From the NCBI GenBank assembly GCA_001465935.1, contig LNKV01000005.1:62001-126000 (forward strand): a stretch of DNA of 64,000 nt, read 5' to 3'. The position numbers and the translations under genes are program-made. The DNA is from Clarireedia homoeocarpa (lineage: Eukaryota; Ascomycota; Leotiomycetes; Helotiales; Rutstroemiaceae). The notes below the pieces were generated by a model. The model made no database searches and was not told the origin of the DNA. It saw only the letters and a list, made by a program, of their open reading frames with translations. Of this stretch, positions 12,497 to 24,445 are shown in pieces; position 1 is the stretch's first letter; each line of letters begins with the position of its first letter.

Positions 12497-14360
12497 TGTT
12501 CCAAAGAAATCCTACCAGGTCTGGGTCTTGTGTGTGGGTGGTAGATGTAAATTGATATTGAATGCAGTGGGGAAGGGTCGCTAGGCAAATGCCTTCGGTG
12601 CTACAGTTTTCGAGGTAGCATGGGAAAGTTGAACTCGCCTCAATTCGTGGTCGATTGTCGAATCAGCGGTTCAAGGTTGGCTATCCTAGATTCACCCTGG
12701 CGTGAAGGGAAGGGTATCTTGGGTCAAAGAATGAATGTGAGAAGCAGTAACTTGTTAGAAAATGTGTAAGGCCATAAATTTTATGGCGTTGGCGTTGGGC
12801 TTGAAAATGGTTGTGCCAAATTGTGAAATGGATTAGGAAGTCATGCATGTACTGGGTCAAAGAAGGGTCGTAACGGATGTTTAACTGTGGCTATTACATC
12901 CGGTATTTGAATCTTGATCTTGTGCTCGGAGCCGGGGAAAATGATAGTCCGATGATAAGGTATCCTGCACGTGCATTAGAACTATCGTGGGGCGCCACGC
13001 GCATAATGCACATCAGCCTTTTTACCCTCGCTGCGTGTCGGGGTCTCGGGGAAGAGAAGAGAAGAGACGAGATGAGACTCCTGCTTTCGAGAAGAAGTGG
13101 TCGGAGCTGCCGTTTTCAAACACCAGCGATAGTCCCATACAGTAATATACAGTATTCTATGTCCTATGTCCTATGTCCTATGTCCTATGTATGTCCTATG
13201 TCCTATGTATGTCCTATGTCCTATGTATGTCCTATGTTCTATGTCTCTTCTAACTTATTGGCAGAACCTGGATTTGTTTTGGCACAGGCAAAAGTCAAGG
13301 TAGTATTTATTGGCGTCCCTCCAACAACCGGCCGTGCATATAATTTCATCATCTTCCTTCCAGTCCGACAATGGACGACGATGGATGATGATGGACGACG
13401 ATGTGGTGATGGTTGATGGTTGATAGTTGATTGTTGAGGGTTACATTGAGCTATGTACAAATTTCCGTATGCTCGATGGATTTCAATACAAGATAAATGT
13501 CTCGCGACCGAGCTAGAACTAGAGGAGATGGATGAGTTCGTTTGTATGCAAAGTCCGCGGGGTGGTCGGAGAACTTCACCGATGCTGGGTGCGGACACTA
13601 CTGTGGATATGAAACTACTGTAATGCGACTGTATCTGTCTGTATCTGTATCTGTATCTGTATCTGCATCTGTAATAAGTTGAGTACTTGAGTAGCTTTAT
13701 ATTAGTATCAGTATCCTCAATCTTGCTTCCAAGACCCCATACATCAACGCAGGGCGAATGTGAGACCAGAGCGAGGGGAGAGCGGGGGGAAGCGAGGGGA
13801 AAGCGAGGGCAAAGCGAAGTATCAGATATCCGACAAGTTGAGAATACGGAGTAGTTAGGAGTCGGAGTAGGAGTAGGAGTAGGAGTAACCTTACTTGGAT
13901 TCTGCTGCTGCGTTTCAAGTACGGGGAAGTATTTGACACATAGAACTATTTACTTTGTCCAGTACCCAGTACCGTCCAGTATTCATCCATTCATTCATCC
14001 ATTCGTTCATTCGTTCATTCGTTCGTCCGATGTCCAGGAAAAAGCAGGCTGCAAATCATCCCATCCATCATCGTCATCGTCATTGTCATCTTATCTCCTC
14101 ACATCTCACCCCGTCCTTGCTTCGCGAATGGGAAGTTCTGGATTCCCCTCACACCTCCAGAGCTCGGCAAGCTCTCCACAATAAACCAAAGCTACTCCTA
14201 CCTCATCGAACCGAACCGAGCCAAACCAACCCGTTTGAATTGTTTTGTAACACTTCTTGATTGCATTTATTTACTCCAATAAAGCCGTCCACGCAAGCAC
14301 ATCTTGGAAGGATTGGGTATTACAAGCAATACGTTTATCCTTCGCTACATATTGTAGAAG
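12497..14360. promoter_or_regulatory. Divergent promoter region between Doa10 and the Ala/Ser-rich repeat gene
   Basis: About 1.86 kb separate the two start codons and must hold both promoters. It contains simple repeats: an ATGTCCT heptanucleotide array (13156-13243), CTGTAT units near 13630-13670, GGAGTA units near 13865-13888 and ATTCGTTC-like units near 13990-14025. A plus-strand ORF at 12877-13416 runs through the heptanucleotide array and is not credible. No individual transcription-factor sites are claimed. Confidence 0.5.
13156..13243. repeat. Heptanucleotide microsatellite (ATGTCCT)n
   Basis: Near-perfect tandem copies of ATGTCCT, interrupted regularly by four-base ATGT insertions that give an 18-bp higher-order period in the second half. 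It lies in the Doa10/repeat-protein divergent promoter region. Confidence 0.9.
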
Positions 14361-17300
14361 ATGGCGGCAGGTCGCAATGGAAAGGTGGTGGTACCTCCAA
14401 CCAAAGATAAATCGAAATCTACCAATGGTCATGTCGTCATAAAACCCAAGAGTCCGACGACGCTGAAAAAGTCAAAGAAAGGCTTCAATCTCTTCAACAT
14501 CGCCGCAAGGTATTCAGCTCTCTGATTCACAATATCGCTTTCTCTGCTGACACTCCTTTGCCTTTAGACTTCTTACCTGGTATTCGATTATAACAATATT
14601 ATTACGATGTCCACCGAAAGCAAACCTCGTAACAGAATCGTCGCCGCAGATCTGCAAACCATACTTCCAGTTACGATCAGCCGTAGCTCCATATCTCGAA
14701 CCATATTACAATAGATATGCAGCACCATATGTAGATTCTGCAAGGCCTTACTACAACACTCTAGATCAAACCATCATTACACCTGTTGCAGTTCTGGGCA
14801 AGAAGTATGGTGCTCCTCGAGTAGCCCAAGCTCAAGCATATGGCCAGGCACAATGGGAGAAGACTTTGCAACCGGAGGTCTCGAAATATCAAGCGCTTGC
14901 GAAAGCAAAGTACGAGGAGGCAATAGCCCCTCATCTCAATAAAGTCACCGCGGCTACAGGACCCTATCTAGATTTGGCTCGCACCAATGCTCTAGCTACC
15001 TACCATGGCCACATTCTCCCGGCCTTCCACGCAGTACAGCCATATGCTGCTCAAGGTTATGTTGCTGCGAACAAATTTGTTGTTGGTACTGGCATTCCCT
15101 ACACGAAGCGGGCGTGGACTACTACGGCGGTTTTTCTGGACAGAAAGGTCCTACCGAAATTAAGGATATTGTATGGTGAAAATGTCGAACCTCAGCTGGT
15201 AAGAATTGGTGAAAGATTGGGGAGATACAGAGATGGGAAGAAATTGCAAGCTGTGGTAGACGGTGTTGATTCGTAAGTAGTTCGGTTGTCCCTCCTCATG
15301 CATCAATTTTAACATGACTCTAGTTCATCCTCTGCTTCATCAGCCTCTTCCTCGTTTTCATCCATTTCATCCTCACTGGCTGCATCTGCCAAGACAACAA
15401 GCACACCGAGCCCCTCCACTTACGAGTCTACAACCGTCTACTCCACCGAAGCTGCAGAGAAGACCCCACTGAGTGAGGCAGAGATCCGTGAAAACGCTCA
15501 AAAGGTTGTCGCGAAAGATCTGAAGACATGGCAAGAAAAATTCTCAAAAGCAGCAGATGAGGGAGCAGATGAGATCGAAGAGAGGGTAACTGAAATCACC
15601 AATAGACTCATCCAGAATCAAGCCAAAAAAGTCGGGTCCTCTCTGATCATCGAGCTGGAAGAGGCTGTCAAATCCAACCTTCAGTCACTCAAGGATAGCA
15701 TCATTTCAATTGTTGAATCCAAGAAGGATGAAGAAGAAGCAGAGGAATCACTCAACACCGCTGTACGAAGAGCAGGAGTTGCAATTAAGGAGAAAGCTCA
15801 AGCTGTTCGCACCTGGAGACAGAGTTATGACGCGGAGACAAACTCTCTCATTGGCAAATCTGTCAAGGATACCTTTGATATTATTGATCACATTCGAGAT
15901 TTGGGTCTGCAAGAGATTGGAATGCGCTGGGCCTGGACGGATGGAATTACGCACAAAGATTGGACTAAATACCATGCTTTGAAGAACAAATTCGATGAAT
16001 GGCGCACGGAAGTTGAAAATGTCATCATAGAACACCCGGGCCTAGCAAAAGCACGAGCTGCTTCAGAGGAAATCGAGAGCAAAGCAATGGACATTGCTGA
16101 AAACGCCGCCATGGAACTAGCCCGCCTAAAGGAGACTGGAAAGTGGAAGATTTCGGCGAACGATTCTAGTGATGACTTTAGTACCAAGTACATCCCTCCT
16201 GTCGCAGCAAATGTCGCCCAAAAGGTTGTAGGGAAATTCAGTGATGCAACCGAAGCTATGACAGCAAGTTCCTCTCAAGGAACACTGGAGTCAATGGCAT
16301 CAGTAGCTGGGGACGCCGCTTCATCTTTCTCGTCCAGCGTGATCGGAACGCCACAAGGATCCGCTGAGAGTGTCGTTTCGGTAGCCAAGGAATCTGCTAG
16401 TAGCTTGGTTGACGCTGCATCAAGCTCAATAATCGGTACTTCGCAAGGCAGTGTTGAAAGTCTCACGTCGGTTGCCGGCGACAAAGCAAGTAGCCTATCT
16501 GCAAAAGCTTCGGCGTCTATCTTGGGCACTGAGCCGGGAATGATGGAAAAGGCGTCAAGCAGTGTTGGCTCAGTAGCTTCGGCAATTTCTAGTTCGGCAT
16601 CTAGTCTTTCCGATGTCGCCAGCTCGTCAGTTTCCGTCGCATCCGAATCGTTGAGCTCTGCCTCGTCCTCTGTAGCAAGCTCGCTATCGAAAAGTGCCGT
16701 CGATACATCAAGCTCTCTGAGCTCATCTGCCTCTTCTGCTTCTGCTTCTGCTTCGAAGAAAGTATGGGGAGGAGCAATGGCAGCCTCGGTCAGTGCGAGA
16801 GAAATTATCTTTGATGATGACTTTGTTGATTTCGACGAAAACGATCAAAGCTACAGTGAAAAGATACAGAGTATGGCAAGCGCAGCTGGTGACAAATTCA
16901 GTGATGTCACAAGAGCCGTGAGCGAGGCTTTGTTGAAGCCCACGAGCGCCCAAGGCTCTGTTGAAAGTGTTACAAAACTTGCCGCTTCTCAGTATTCTAG
17001 TGCACTATCTGCAGCAAGTTCCGCCTTGTACGGCACTGAACAAGGCGTTGTTGAGAGTATGACTAGTGTTGCGGCGGATCGATATGCTAATGCTGTTTCT
17101 GCGTAAGTTTCTTTTAGCGATCAACTCGTGATAACAAGAATGCAAGCTAAGATTGCGATAGTGCTAATGCCGCCATATATGGCAATCCAACACCAACTTT
17201 GAACGCAGCCGCGTCTTCTGCAAGTTCAATTTATCAAGAAGCACTCTCACGGGCTTCTCAGCATTATGATCAGGCAAGATCTGTGATCTCTGCACAAATT

Positions 17301-18977
17301 TCAGGGGCACCGAAGCCAGTTCATGAGGAGATGTTCAGCTCGGCTCAATCTGCATACTTGGGAGCCGTTGCAGCTGCTAGTGGTCGACTCAGGGGAGCTC
17401 TTTCTAGCGCATCAACCGCTGTTTATGGTCTCCCAACGGGTGCTATTGAATCGATCTCATCGGTAGCTGCCTCAAGACTGTCCGAAGGCCTTAGGGCCGC
17501 CTCCGTACAGTACGAGAGTGCAAAACGATACATCGGACCAGCCTCAACTCCAGCCGCACAAAAGTTATTGGCGCAAGCTCAGAATCAATATTATGCTGGA
17601 ATCGGATTGGCACATGCTCGTTACTCCGAGTTCTTAGAGGCAGCCTCATCAGCTGTTATGCCTACCCAAACACCAATGTACCAAAGTATTATCGACAAGG
17701 CTAGCTCAAACATTGTCGGTACTTCCACGCCAGTCTATGAAGCTGCCCTGTCACAGGCTTCAGAGCAATATAACAATGCATTATTGGCCGCAGCTTCAGC
17801 AAGAGACAATGTTCTTGCATCACTCTCTAAGGTTGGGTCTGCTGCTGGTGATGCTGTACCAACTGCCAGCTTGGCAGATATCGCCTCCTCAAAATACAGT
17901 CAAGCATCTGTCGAGGCATCTAAGTCGTATGCCAGCGCCTCTTTGAATGTTGCAGGTAAAATGAAGGAATATGCTTCGCAGGCCTCGACTGCGGTATATG
18001 GTAGTGAGACTCCATTGACTGAGTCAGTCGCCTCTGTTGCTAGTCAAAATTGGGAAGCTCTCATCACCAAAGCAAGCCACCAGGTTTACGGCTCACCCAC
18101 CCCTTACTTTGTGACGGGTAACTTCATGTCAAATATTCAGGAATACGCGGCTCAAGCTACCGATGGCGCTGCATCACAATACTCAGCGGTTCAATCCCTT
18201 ATTAGCGAGCTAGTTTCGGGCAGGGAACCAGACTTCACGGAAAGCGTATACAGCCGACTAAGCTCAGCCTATTATACAGGAGCGAGTGATGCAGTATCAT
18301 CAGCCTCATCCTACGCTAGTGCAGTCTATGCATCCGCAAGCTCCGTAGCCAACTCTGTCTTTACCCCTCCACCAGCTATCGAATCAATCCTCGATGCTGT
18401 ATCTCTACAAATCAATGAAGCTATAGATGTTGCAAGTAACCAGTTCTATGGTTCCCAGAAGGGTGTCTACGAGAAAGCTACTTCTTCGGCAGCATCAGCC
18501 TATTCCTCCGCTTCTAGTGTCGCTTCCGAAAACATCTACGGTACTCAGCCCAGTTACGCTGAACAGGCCCAGAAATCCATTTCCGATGCCGCTGCATCTG
18601 CACAGAAAGCTATCTCGGAAGCTATCTATGGTACTGCTACAGGTACCGCTGCTTATGAATCAGCTACGAAAGTCATCGCCGAAAGCTTCGAGTCAGCTAC
18701 TTCGAAAGCAGCAGAGTCGTATTCTTCCGCGCAGGCTAAAGTATCGGAGGCAATTTACGGCAAGGAACAAGGTGCAGTTGAGAGTGCTCAGGCAAGGTTG
18801 AGTGCCGCGGTAGAGTCCGCCAGAGTAAGACTAAGCGAATTCGCAGCCAATGCGGGTGAAGGTGCAAGCGATGCCATTAGCAGGGCTAGTGAAGGAGTCG
18901 AGGAGATGGCTAGCAGTGTAAGCAGTGTTGTTGGACAAGCCACCGACGCAGTAAAGAGCAAGAAGGATGAGCTGTAA
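14361..18977 (+). CDS. Ala/Ser-rich repeat protein, 1482 aa
   Basis: Exons 14361-14509, 14568-15272, 15324-17102 and 17162-18977; three introns of 50-60 bp, all joins in frame. The N-terminus is basic (residues 1-50, Lys-rich) followed by a possible hydrophobic segment, LLTWYSIITILL, then a Tyr/Pro-rich stretch with repeated PYY or APY steps. Residues about 300-560 are predicted helical and charged. From about residue 600 to the end, the protein is built from imperfect units of about 30-45 residues around IYGT-x-x-G-x-x-ES-x-x-SVA followed by Ala/Ser helices. These units look amphipathic, like the repeats of lipid-droplet coat proteins or other surface-binding helices, but that is inference. 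Similar fungal proteins are sometimes auto-named after HOXA13 because of their alanine content; no homeodomain is present. Function unknown. Confidence 0.88.
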
Positions 18978-19661
18978 ATGATTATGAACACAAAAATGGG
19001 ATTGGATTGGAATGGGCGGGAGAAGAGCGGTGGGTCGGTCTAATGAGTAATGGTCGGGACGAATCATGATGGTATTAAAGGATGTTTTGATTTTTGTGAG
19101 ATGAGCGCGTCATATAACAATGGGATGTCCTGGGGGTAGTTGGGCTGCTGGGGTGCGGAAGGGAGAATGGGTTGTATCACATATTTTTGTTCTTTTCGTC
19201 TATTCCCCTTCATAGCGATTGTTCGTTCTCGTCTCTTTTCTGATATGATTGCAATGATATACTATACTACATCTGAACGTGTCGACCAGTTTTCGGTCTG
19301 TGACTTGTTTTGTGCCTCAGTCGCCAATTATGAGGCGGTTTCAACCGTGAGTTTTGTTGCCCTTGTTTGTACTTTGTGTGAATGATGTATAATTGCTTCT
19401 ATTGACACTATATATTATTATTATGTCTAGAGCATGGCGATTGCCATTTGTTTTGTAATTGCTGTTGCACACGGCTGACCCGAGCCCTCGAAGGTTTCCT
19501 ATCCTCCTCTGCGTATTCTTGGGGTCACTTCCTCCCATGGGATATTTTGTTTATTCCTCAGAAGCTCTATATTTTTCTTCTCCTGTTGGTCCCAGCCCAT
19601 TTCCTTGACTCCATGGCCCATGTAACTTCTAACCCCCCTTTCATCCCCCAACAACCCTCTC
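18978..19661. other. Convergent intergenic region
   Basis: 684 bp between the stop codons of the repeat-protein gene (plus) and the rhodopsin-like gene (minus). It holds both 3' flanks. Small ORFs here show no domain. Confidence 0.6.
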
Positions 19662-21187
19662 TCAAACACCCTCCCCCTCCCTCCCCCTCTTTCCCTGCAG
19701 CTCATAACTTTTCCCCATCTCAACCTCATCATGCTTCCCCGCCAACTCGGCATGCGATGCTGTCGACGCATTACGCTGCGGTCCCTGCGACGTCGAATAT
19801 ACGCGTGAGCGAGTCGATCGGGGCGAGGGCGCGAGAGATAGCGCGCTTTTGATCCCGGTTGCGATGGAGCCGGCTGTGAGGTTTTTGAAGAGGATACTTA
19901 TGGTGGGAAGACAGGCGGCGATTAGGCCGAGGTTGATTTCTACCATCAGCCAGTAGAGAGTGCCGGTTATTGTTACTGTGGTGGGTGGGGATTAGTGTTT
20001 GTGGGAATGGGGTGGATGGGGATGGGGATGGGAAGAGAGGTGTATGCGTACGGTCTTGATCGGCGCCGGGGGCGAATCCGACTAGAGTCGAGTTAGCATT
20101 CATGATGTTGGCGAAGGAGTATAAGTGAGGAAGTCATACCATTTCTCGCGATTGACATGAACACAAGACGAGTTAAGGATGCCGCGAGAGCTCTGTACAT
20201 GCATGTTAGTACGCCATGTCTCGGTTGTCTTTGTCTTCCTTAGACTTACACCATGCCCAGCAAGAATATTGCGCTCACCGAAATCTTTTTCGCAATCGAG
20301 AGTTTCAGTTTCCAAAGCTAGTAAAGCCATCAGCCCTCATTCTCATCCAGCTAACGCAGCACATCATCCGGAAGCACCCACCAGTGGAAGCGGAATGATC
20401 AACACCAACGCATCCGTAATAAAATCGCTAAGAGTCAACGCGAACAGCAAATCGAAAGGCGAAATGCATTTCTTAATCAAATCCTTAGTCGGGCCCCACC
20501 ACGCGCTGAAATCTGTTTTGCAGGGAAATATACACGTGAAGCCGAATCCGAGTGTCCAGAGTGTTATCAGTATCATCATGGCGATGATCACGATGCGGGC
20601 TGGGCCTGTTCGTGAGGGACAGAATATTCGGTGGTAGAAGAATAGGACGCTCATTTTTATGCAGCCGAGTGCGGGGGTGGAGAGCACAAGCATGGCGTAT
20701 TCGGCCTGGAGAACGATGTTAGCGGAGACGTTTTGTTTGAGACTTGTTGCATACTTTAGTTGTGGTGATGATCGCGGAATTAATGGTGGAAAGGTCGGTC
20801 CTTGGAGGCACTGTACTTTCACGAGGCGTAGGATATCCTAACCCGTGTTTGGCGATACCTTTGCGCAAGTCAGTTTCGTTTTTGAAGAAATAATCACATC
20901 AAGTAGATCAGAACCTATTATCATAGTCACTCCCGCGCCTAGCGCCAGTATCTAGTAGCAGGTTTCAGCAACCCACGCCGTCAATTCACGATGTGAATAT
21001 GACTTACCAGTGCTGGTATCGTAAGCCAATCATCAATGTCCAACGGCATCTTCTGCCTCCGTCTAACATGTATCCTCACGGAAACAACCAGAGCGGCTAG
21101 AATTGGAAGAGCAATGGAGACAGCAAGATTCGGTCCAGCTTTCTCGTAGTAATGAGGTGTTCTGACCGGTATCGTTGAATTCTCCAT
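19662..21187 (-). CDS. Fungal rhodopsin-like seven-helix integral membrane protein, 369 aa
   Basis: Eight exons: 21008-21187, 20915-20951, 20755-20858, 20382-20705, 20250-20317, 20140-20192, 20052-20081 and 19662-19975. Every join keeps frame and most introns are 45-80 bp with GTAAGT/GTATG-like donors. The protein has seven hydrophobic helices and the hallmarks of the fungal rhodopsin-domain family (the core of Pth11-like receptors): DIDDWLTIPAL after helix 1, a KHGLG loop, CIKMSVLFFYHRIF in helix 3, CISPFDLLFALTLSDFITD, and a last helix with VEINLGLIAACLPTIS. There is no CFEM domain and no signal peptide. Members are proposed surface sensors, although most are uncharacterised. The cytoplasmic tail is Ser/Arg then Glu/Lys-rich. 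Such many-exon genes are often mis-called automatically. Confidence 0.9.
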
Positions 21188-22967
21188 CCTGAGAAAGAAG
21201 TGCGAAGACTTACTCTACAACCTCAACGAGAAGTCGAAAAGAATGCGCCAAGAGAAAACAAAAAGAGTAAATATTGTACATAGAAATGAAGCATCACATC
21301 GTTCTGGGAAAACTTCTGGGGACAGGAGCGAGGGGATGGCTTCACTAAATCCTTCCCCATCCTGCTTGTCCTACCCTCCATCGTCAGATGCAAGCGATGC
21401 CATGCGATACAATGCAATGCAACCCCACCAAGATGAAATGGGTGTTCTCCGTCCGCATTCATGGAAGAAAGCAGCTCTATGCGACTGACTGCTGCTCCCA
21501 CGAGCAAGTATCTTTAGATGCAGGCCCATTCCATGTTGTAGGCCGCAACCTTCTGGAAGTCAAATTTACCGCTCGGTAATCTGACGTTTTCTTGGTGGTA
21601 CGGTTACTCTGTGGTCTGTACAAGCCTCATGTGATGGTGATGTAAATAGAGAAAGCGATTCCATCACATCACAGTGCATGAACCGAACTGGAACCAACAA
21701 CATACCTGGTAGAAATATACGAACAGATCTTTATCGCCGACAAGAGTCTTCCAGAGCTTATCTATCTATACGCTTTCGCACGAGCATCGTGTATCGAGGT
21801 ACTGTACATTTGCCGCGAATGATACCCATATACGAAACAAGAAGCTGTTGGGGTAATAAGCTCGTGGCAGATTTGATAGCTGCTAGAACTATGGCGCTGC
21901 TGAAGAACAAACGGGAAGCGCTGGAGGCCCCAATTTCTGACGTGCAGAATCATTCATGGGTAAGTTAGCGTAGTGAAGATAGAGTATAGGTGCTGTGAGT
22001 AAGAGCAAAAGGGCTCCAGCGAAATCAACTTCTTCCTTCCCTCCCAGGCTTCCCTCCTAGGCCTCCCTGTCGACTGCGGGAGCGAGCATGGCAAGATGGC
22101 AAGCCTGTACTTTAAGAGGGTTTCGAGTTCACAACCATGCTCTCGACGGGCTGATGCATGCACGGGATTCTTTAATTGGTGAGTATCTCATCCCCTACCA
22201 CTCAAACGATGCGATGTGATGCGATGCGATGTGATGTGATATGATTCATTCCAGCAGCCTGACCTTGGGTACAGATATGCCACCCCACCACCGGCATTCA
22301 TTGTTCTTCGGTGACCTGAGATCAGAGGCTAGATCTCGAAATGGCGAATTGGCTCTGTAAGACGTTGCCGCAAATCGGTCGATTGGGTCTCATAGGGTCT
22401 CATAGGGTCTCGAGGGACAAGTTACAGCACCGACCGGGTACAGGGGCGAGAACTCCGCGAAAGCGATAGCGAGGGATACGAATAATCTGACTAGTTCTAA
22501 TTATGTAAGCGGGGGATGATTCGCTTGCTCCCACTTTTGTAAAGGCTCAATGTTCAAAAGCGAGGACGTCGAAGCGCGCGTACTATTTAGGGTTGGCTAT
22601 ATGGGCTAGAAATGTGATTGTATTGAATTCATAATAGATTGTCGATGCCTCGATTCGAGACTTACTCGGGAGTTGGTATTTTAACGTTACTATCGAATCG
22701 ATCGCAAGCAATGTCTACTCAATCTCATCTGAGCGTGGATGTGTTTCCCTTACCTATAGGTCTCTGGCACCTGCCATTACAACGAGTGGCGTCCTACCAC
22801 ACATACGCACCGTTTGATAGTTCACAGTGTCGAGGAATTGTGCGGTTGTGCGGTTGTGCGGTTGAGAGGAAGGATTGAAACTTGGATTGAATTACAGAGT
22901 TTCTCTGACGGCGAGGCTTGAGAGGCTGCTTACATCTCGGCTCCACTACCTTGGGCATCAAAATTTG
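21188..22967. other. Intergenic region with short simple repeats
   Basis: No convincing gene. It contains the promoter of the rhodopsin-like gene and several micro-repeats: GATGC-type units at about 22208-22245, a tripled GGGTCTCATA unit at about 22385-22412, and a TGTGCGGT(T) triplet at about 22838-22864. Short ORFs have no recognisable domain. Confidence 0.5.
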
Positions 22968-23249
22968 CTACGACGCTACGATTGAGAAATAGCAGGCGAA
23001 GACAATCTGCCTAAGGGGGTTCCGAATGAATTCCACGACGGTGACGGGTGTGAGAGGACCGCAGCTGGCAAACGGAGAATAGATCCAGTCGCCATGGAGT
23101 ATCTTTTGTGAAGATAAAAAACGCAGACCTTCAAGAACTGTCGATAATCCTTCACAGAGCAATCTCAATGCAGCACTAGTATCAGGAGTGGAAGTAAGTG
23201 GCAGCAAAGAACGATCTCGGAGCATATTTGACAACCCTGGAGATAACAC
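22968..23249 (-). pseudogene. Possible protein-kinase fragment (decayed)
   Basis: An open frame of 93 codons contains LRFLSSQKILHGD, which resembles the end of helix E and the start of the catalytic loop (I-L-H-x-D) of fungal protein kinases. The sequence then departs from the expected kinase pattern, and no ATP-binding lobe is seen upstream. It lies in a region of decayed ORFs. A chance resemblance is possible. Confidence 0.25.
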
Positions 23250-23328
23250 AATAATTCAGCCCTCGCACTTCTTTGGTTATTACTTTCAAGGCATAGCATT
23301 AACAGCATCGGTAGGCACAGTACGCCAG

Positions 23329-24118
23329 TAATGTCTCCTCTTAAGCGAAGAGGAGCCCTGTACAGAGGAGAATGAGGACAAGGAAGATGACATCGACGGT
23401 AACGACGACTGCAAAAGGCCGAAAGTGCATGTCAACGCGTATAGCGGTTATGATGCTGAGGATGGTACATGCATTAAACTAGCCGTGTCGCAGCTAGGGA
23501 AGAACGAAACCAGTCTCTTCGATATAGGAAACAACGTACGAATCATTAAAGTGTGGCCAAGACACTTGCTTACTCTAGAGAGGCCGAGGTCGGTAACGTA
23601 CATAGAGCGGTTTTCGAGAATAGACCAGCGTATTCTCTGGCTTGGTATCGGCTTCCTCCCAGGCCTCTCGGTTGAGTGTCCTTTATTGAGAGGCTCCTTG
23701 CGCGCATACTCGAACCCAGTGTTAATATCCCAGACACGCCGTACGACTGCGAAGGACCCTGTGCACTACGGCTCTTGGAGGAAACAGATCGCATCTCTAA
23801 GTAGAGGGGTAGTTGCTCCACTATGCGTGGCAGTGACACAGTGATTTTTCCCACTCTGATACCCAAGTTGACTTGGACAGAATTGACCAATTGTATCGAT
23901 AAACAGATCTTGAAATTGATCATGCTTGAGACCATGATCTGGATTTTGATGAGTTGAGTTTGAATGTCAATTGGCTTGATGTCTTCGGGGACTCGATGGC
24001 CGCAATCCGTCCACCCGAATAGGCCTCAAATCTCTCCTCCTTGGTCGTCATATGAGTCGATGGTTCTGTAGTGTGAGAAGTCTCGCAAGACCACTCTTCG
24101 CTTGGCATCAAACGCATT
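23329..24118 (+). pseudogene. Decayed coding remnant with acidic and basic blocks
   Basis: A plus-strand frame from about 23332 to 23844 encodes an acidic-then-basic stretch (EENEDKEDDIDGNDDCKRPK) and continues to residue-rich sequence without a start codon at its head; the first ATG is at 23425. Downstream, a second frame at about 23850-24030 encodes DLDRIDQLYR, then in-frame stops, then DHDLDFDELSLNVNWLDVFG. The acidic/hydrophobic character recalls the end of a fungal transcription factor, but the frame is broken by stops at least twice. I read it as one decayed gene; the family is not identified. Confidence 0.35.
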
Positions 24119-24255
24119 ATAATTAATATAAATATTATAATAAACTACTTATTTCTTTTTTATATTTTGAGTTTTCACTACTAATAATGTAAAAATATCT
24201 ACTTTCAATAGTATAATTCTTAAATATAAGCTTGCAATATTAATCTTGTAGATTT
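24110..24255. other. AT-rich island
   Basis: A sharply AT-rich block (about 145 bp, dominated by TAATATAAATATTATAATAA-like sequence) between two decayed coding remnants. It differs from the balanced composition of the flanks and could be a relic of a RIP-mutated repeat, but no transposon protein is readable. Confidence 0.5.
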
Positions 24256-24445
24256 GATTGGCCTGACATCTCATATTCCAAGCTGTTGCAACCTCGCTTC
24301 ACGGCACTTCTGCAAGACTTATTCCTGACCTCGAACAACCTCAATTTTCTTGACATCTGCAATAGCAAACTTATCCAGGAAAGAAATATCCACAATCGAT
24401 AAGTCACGCTACGCTAAGATGTATCACTAGCATCATATCACCATA

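Noticed and set aside
12877..13416. Plus-strand ORF with SYVLCPMSYV repeats
   Set aside because: Read-through of the heptanucleotide array in a promoter region.
24110..24255. Transposon inside the AT-rich island
   Set aside because: No transposase or reverse-transcriptase sequence and no terminal repeats are readable; only composition is unusual.
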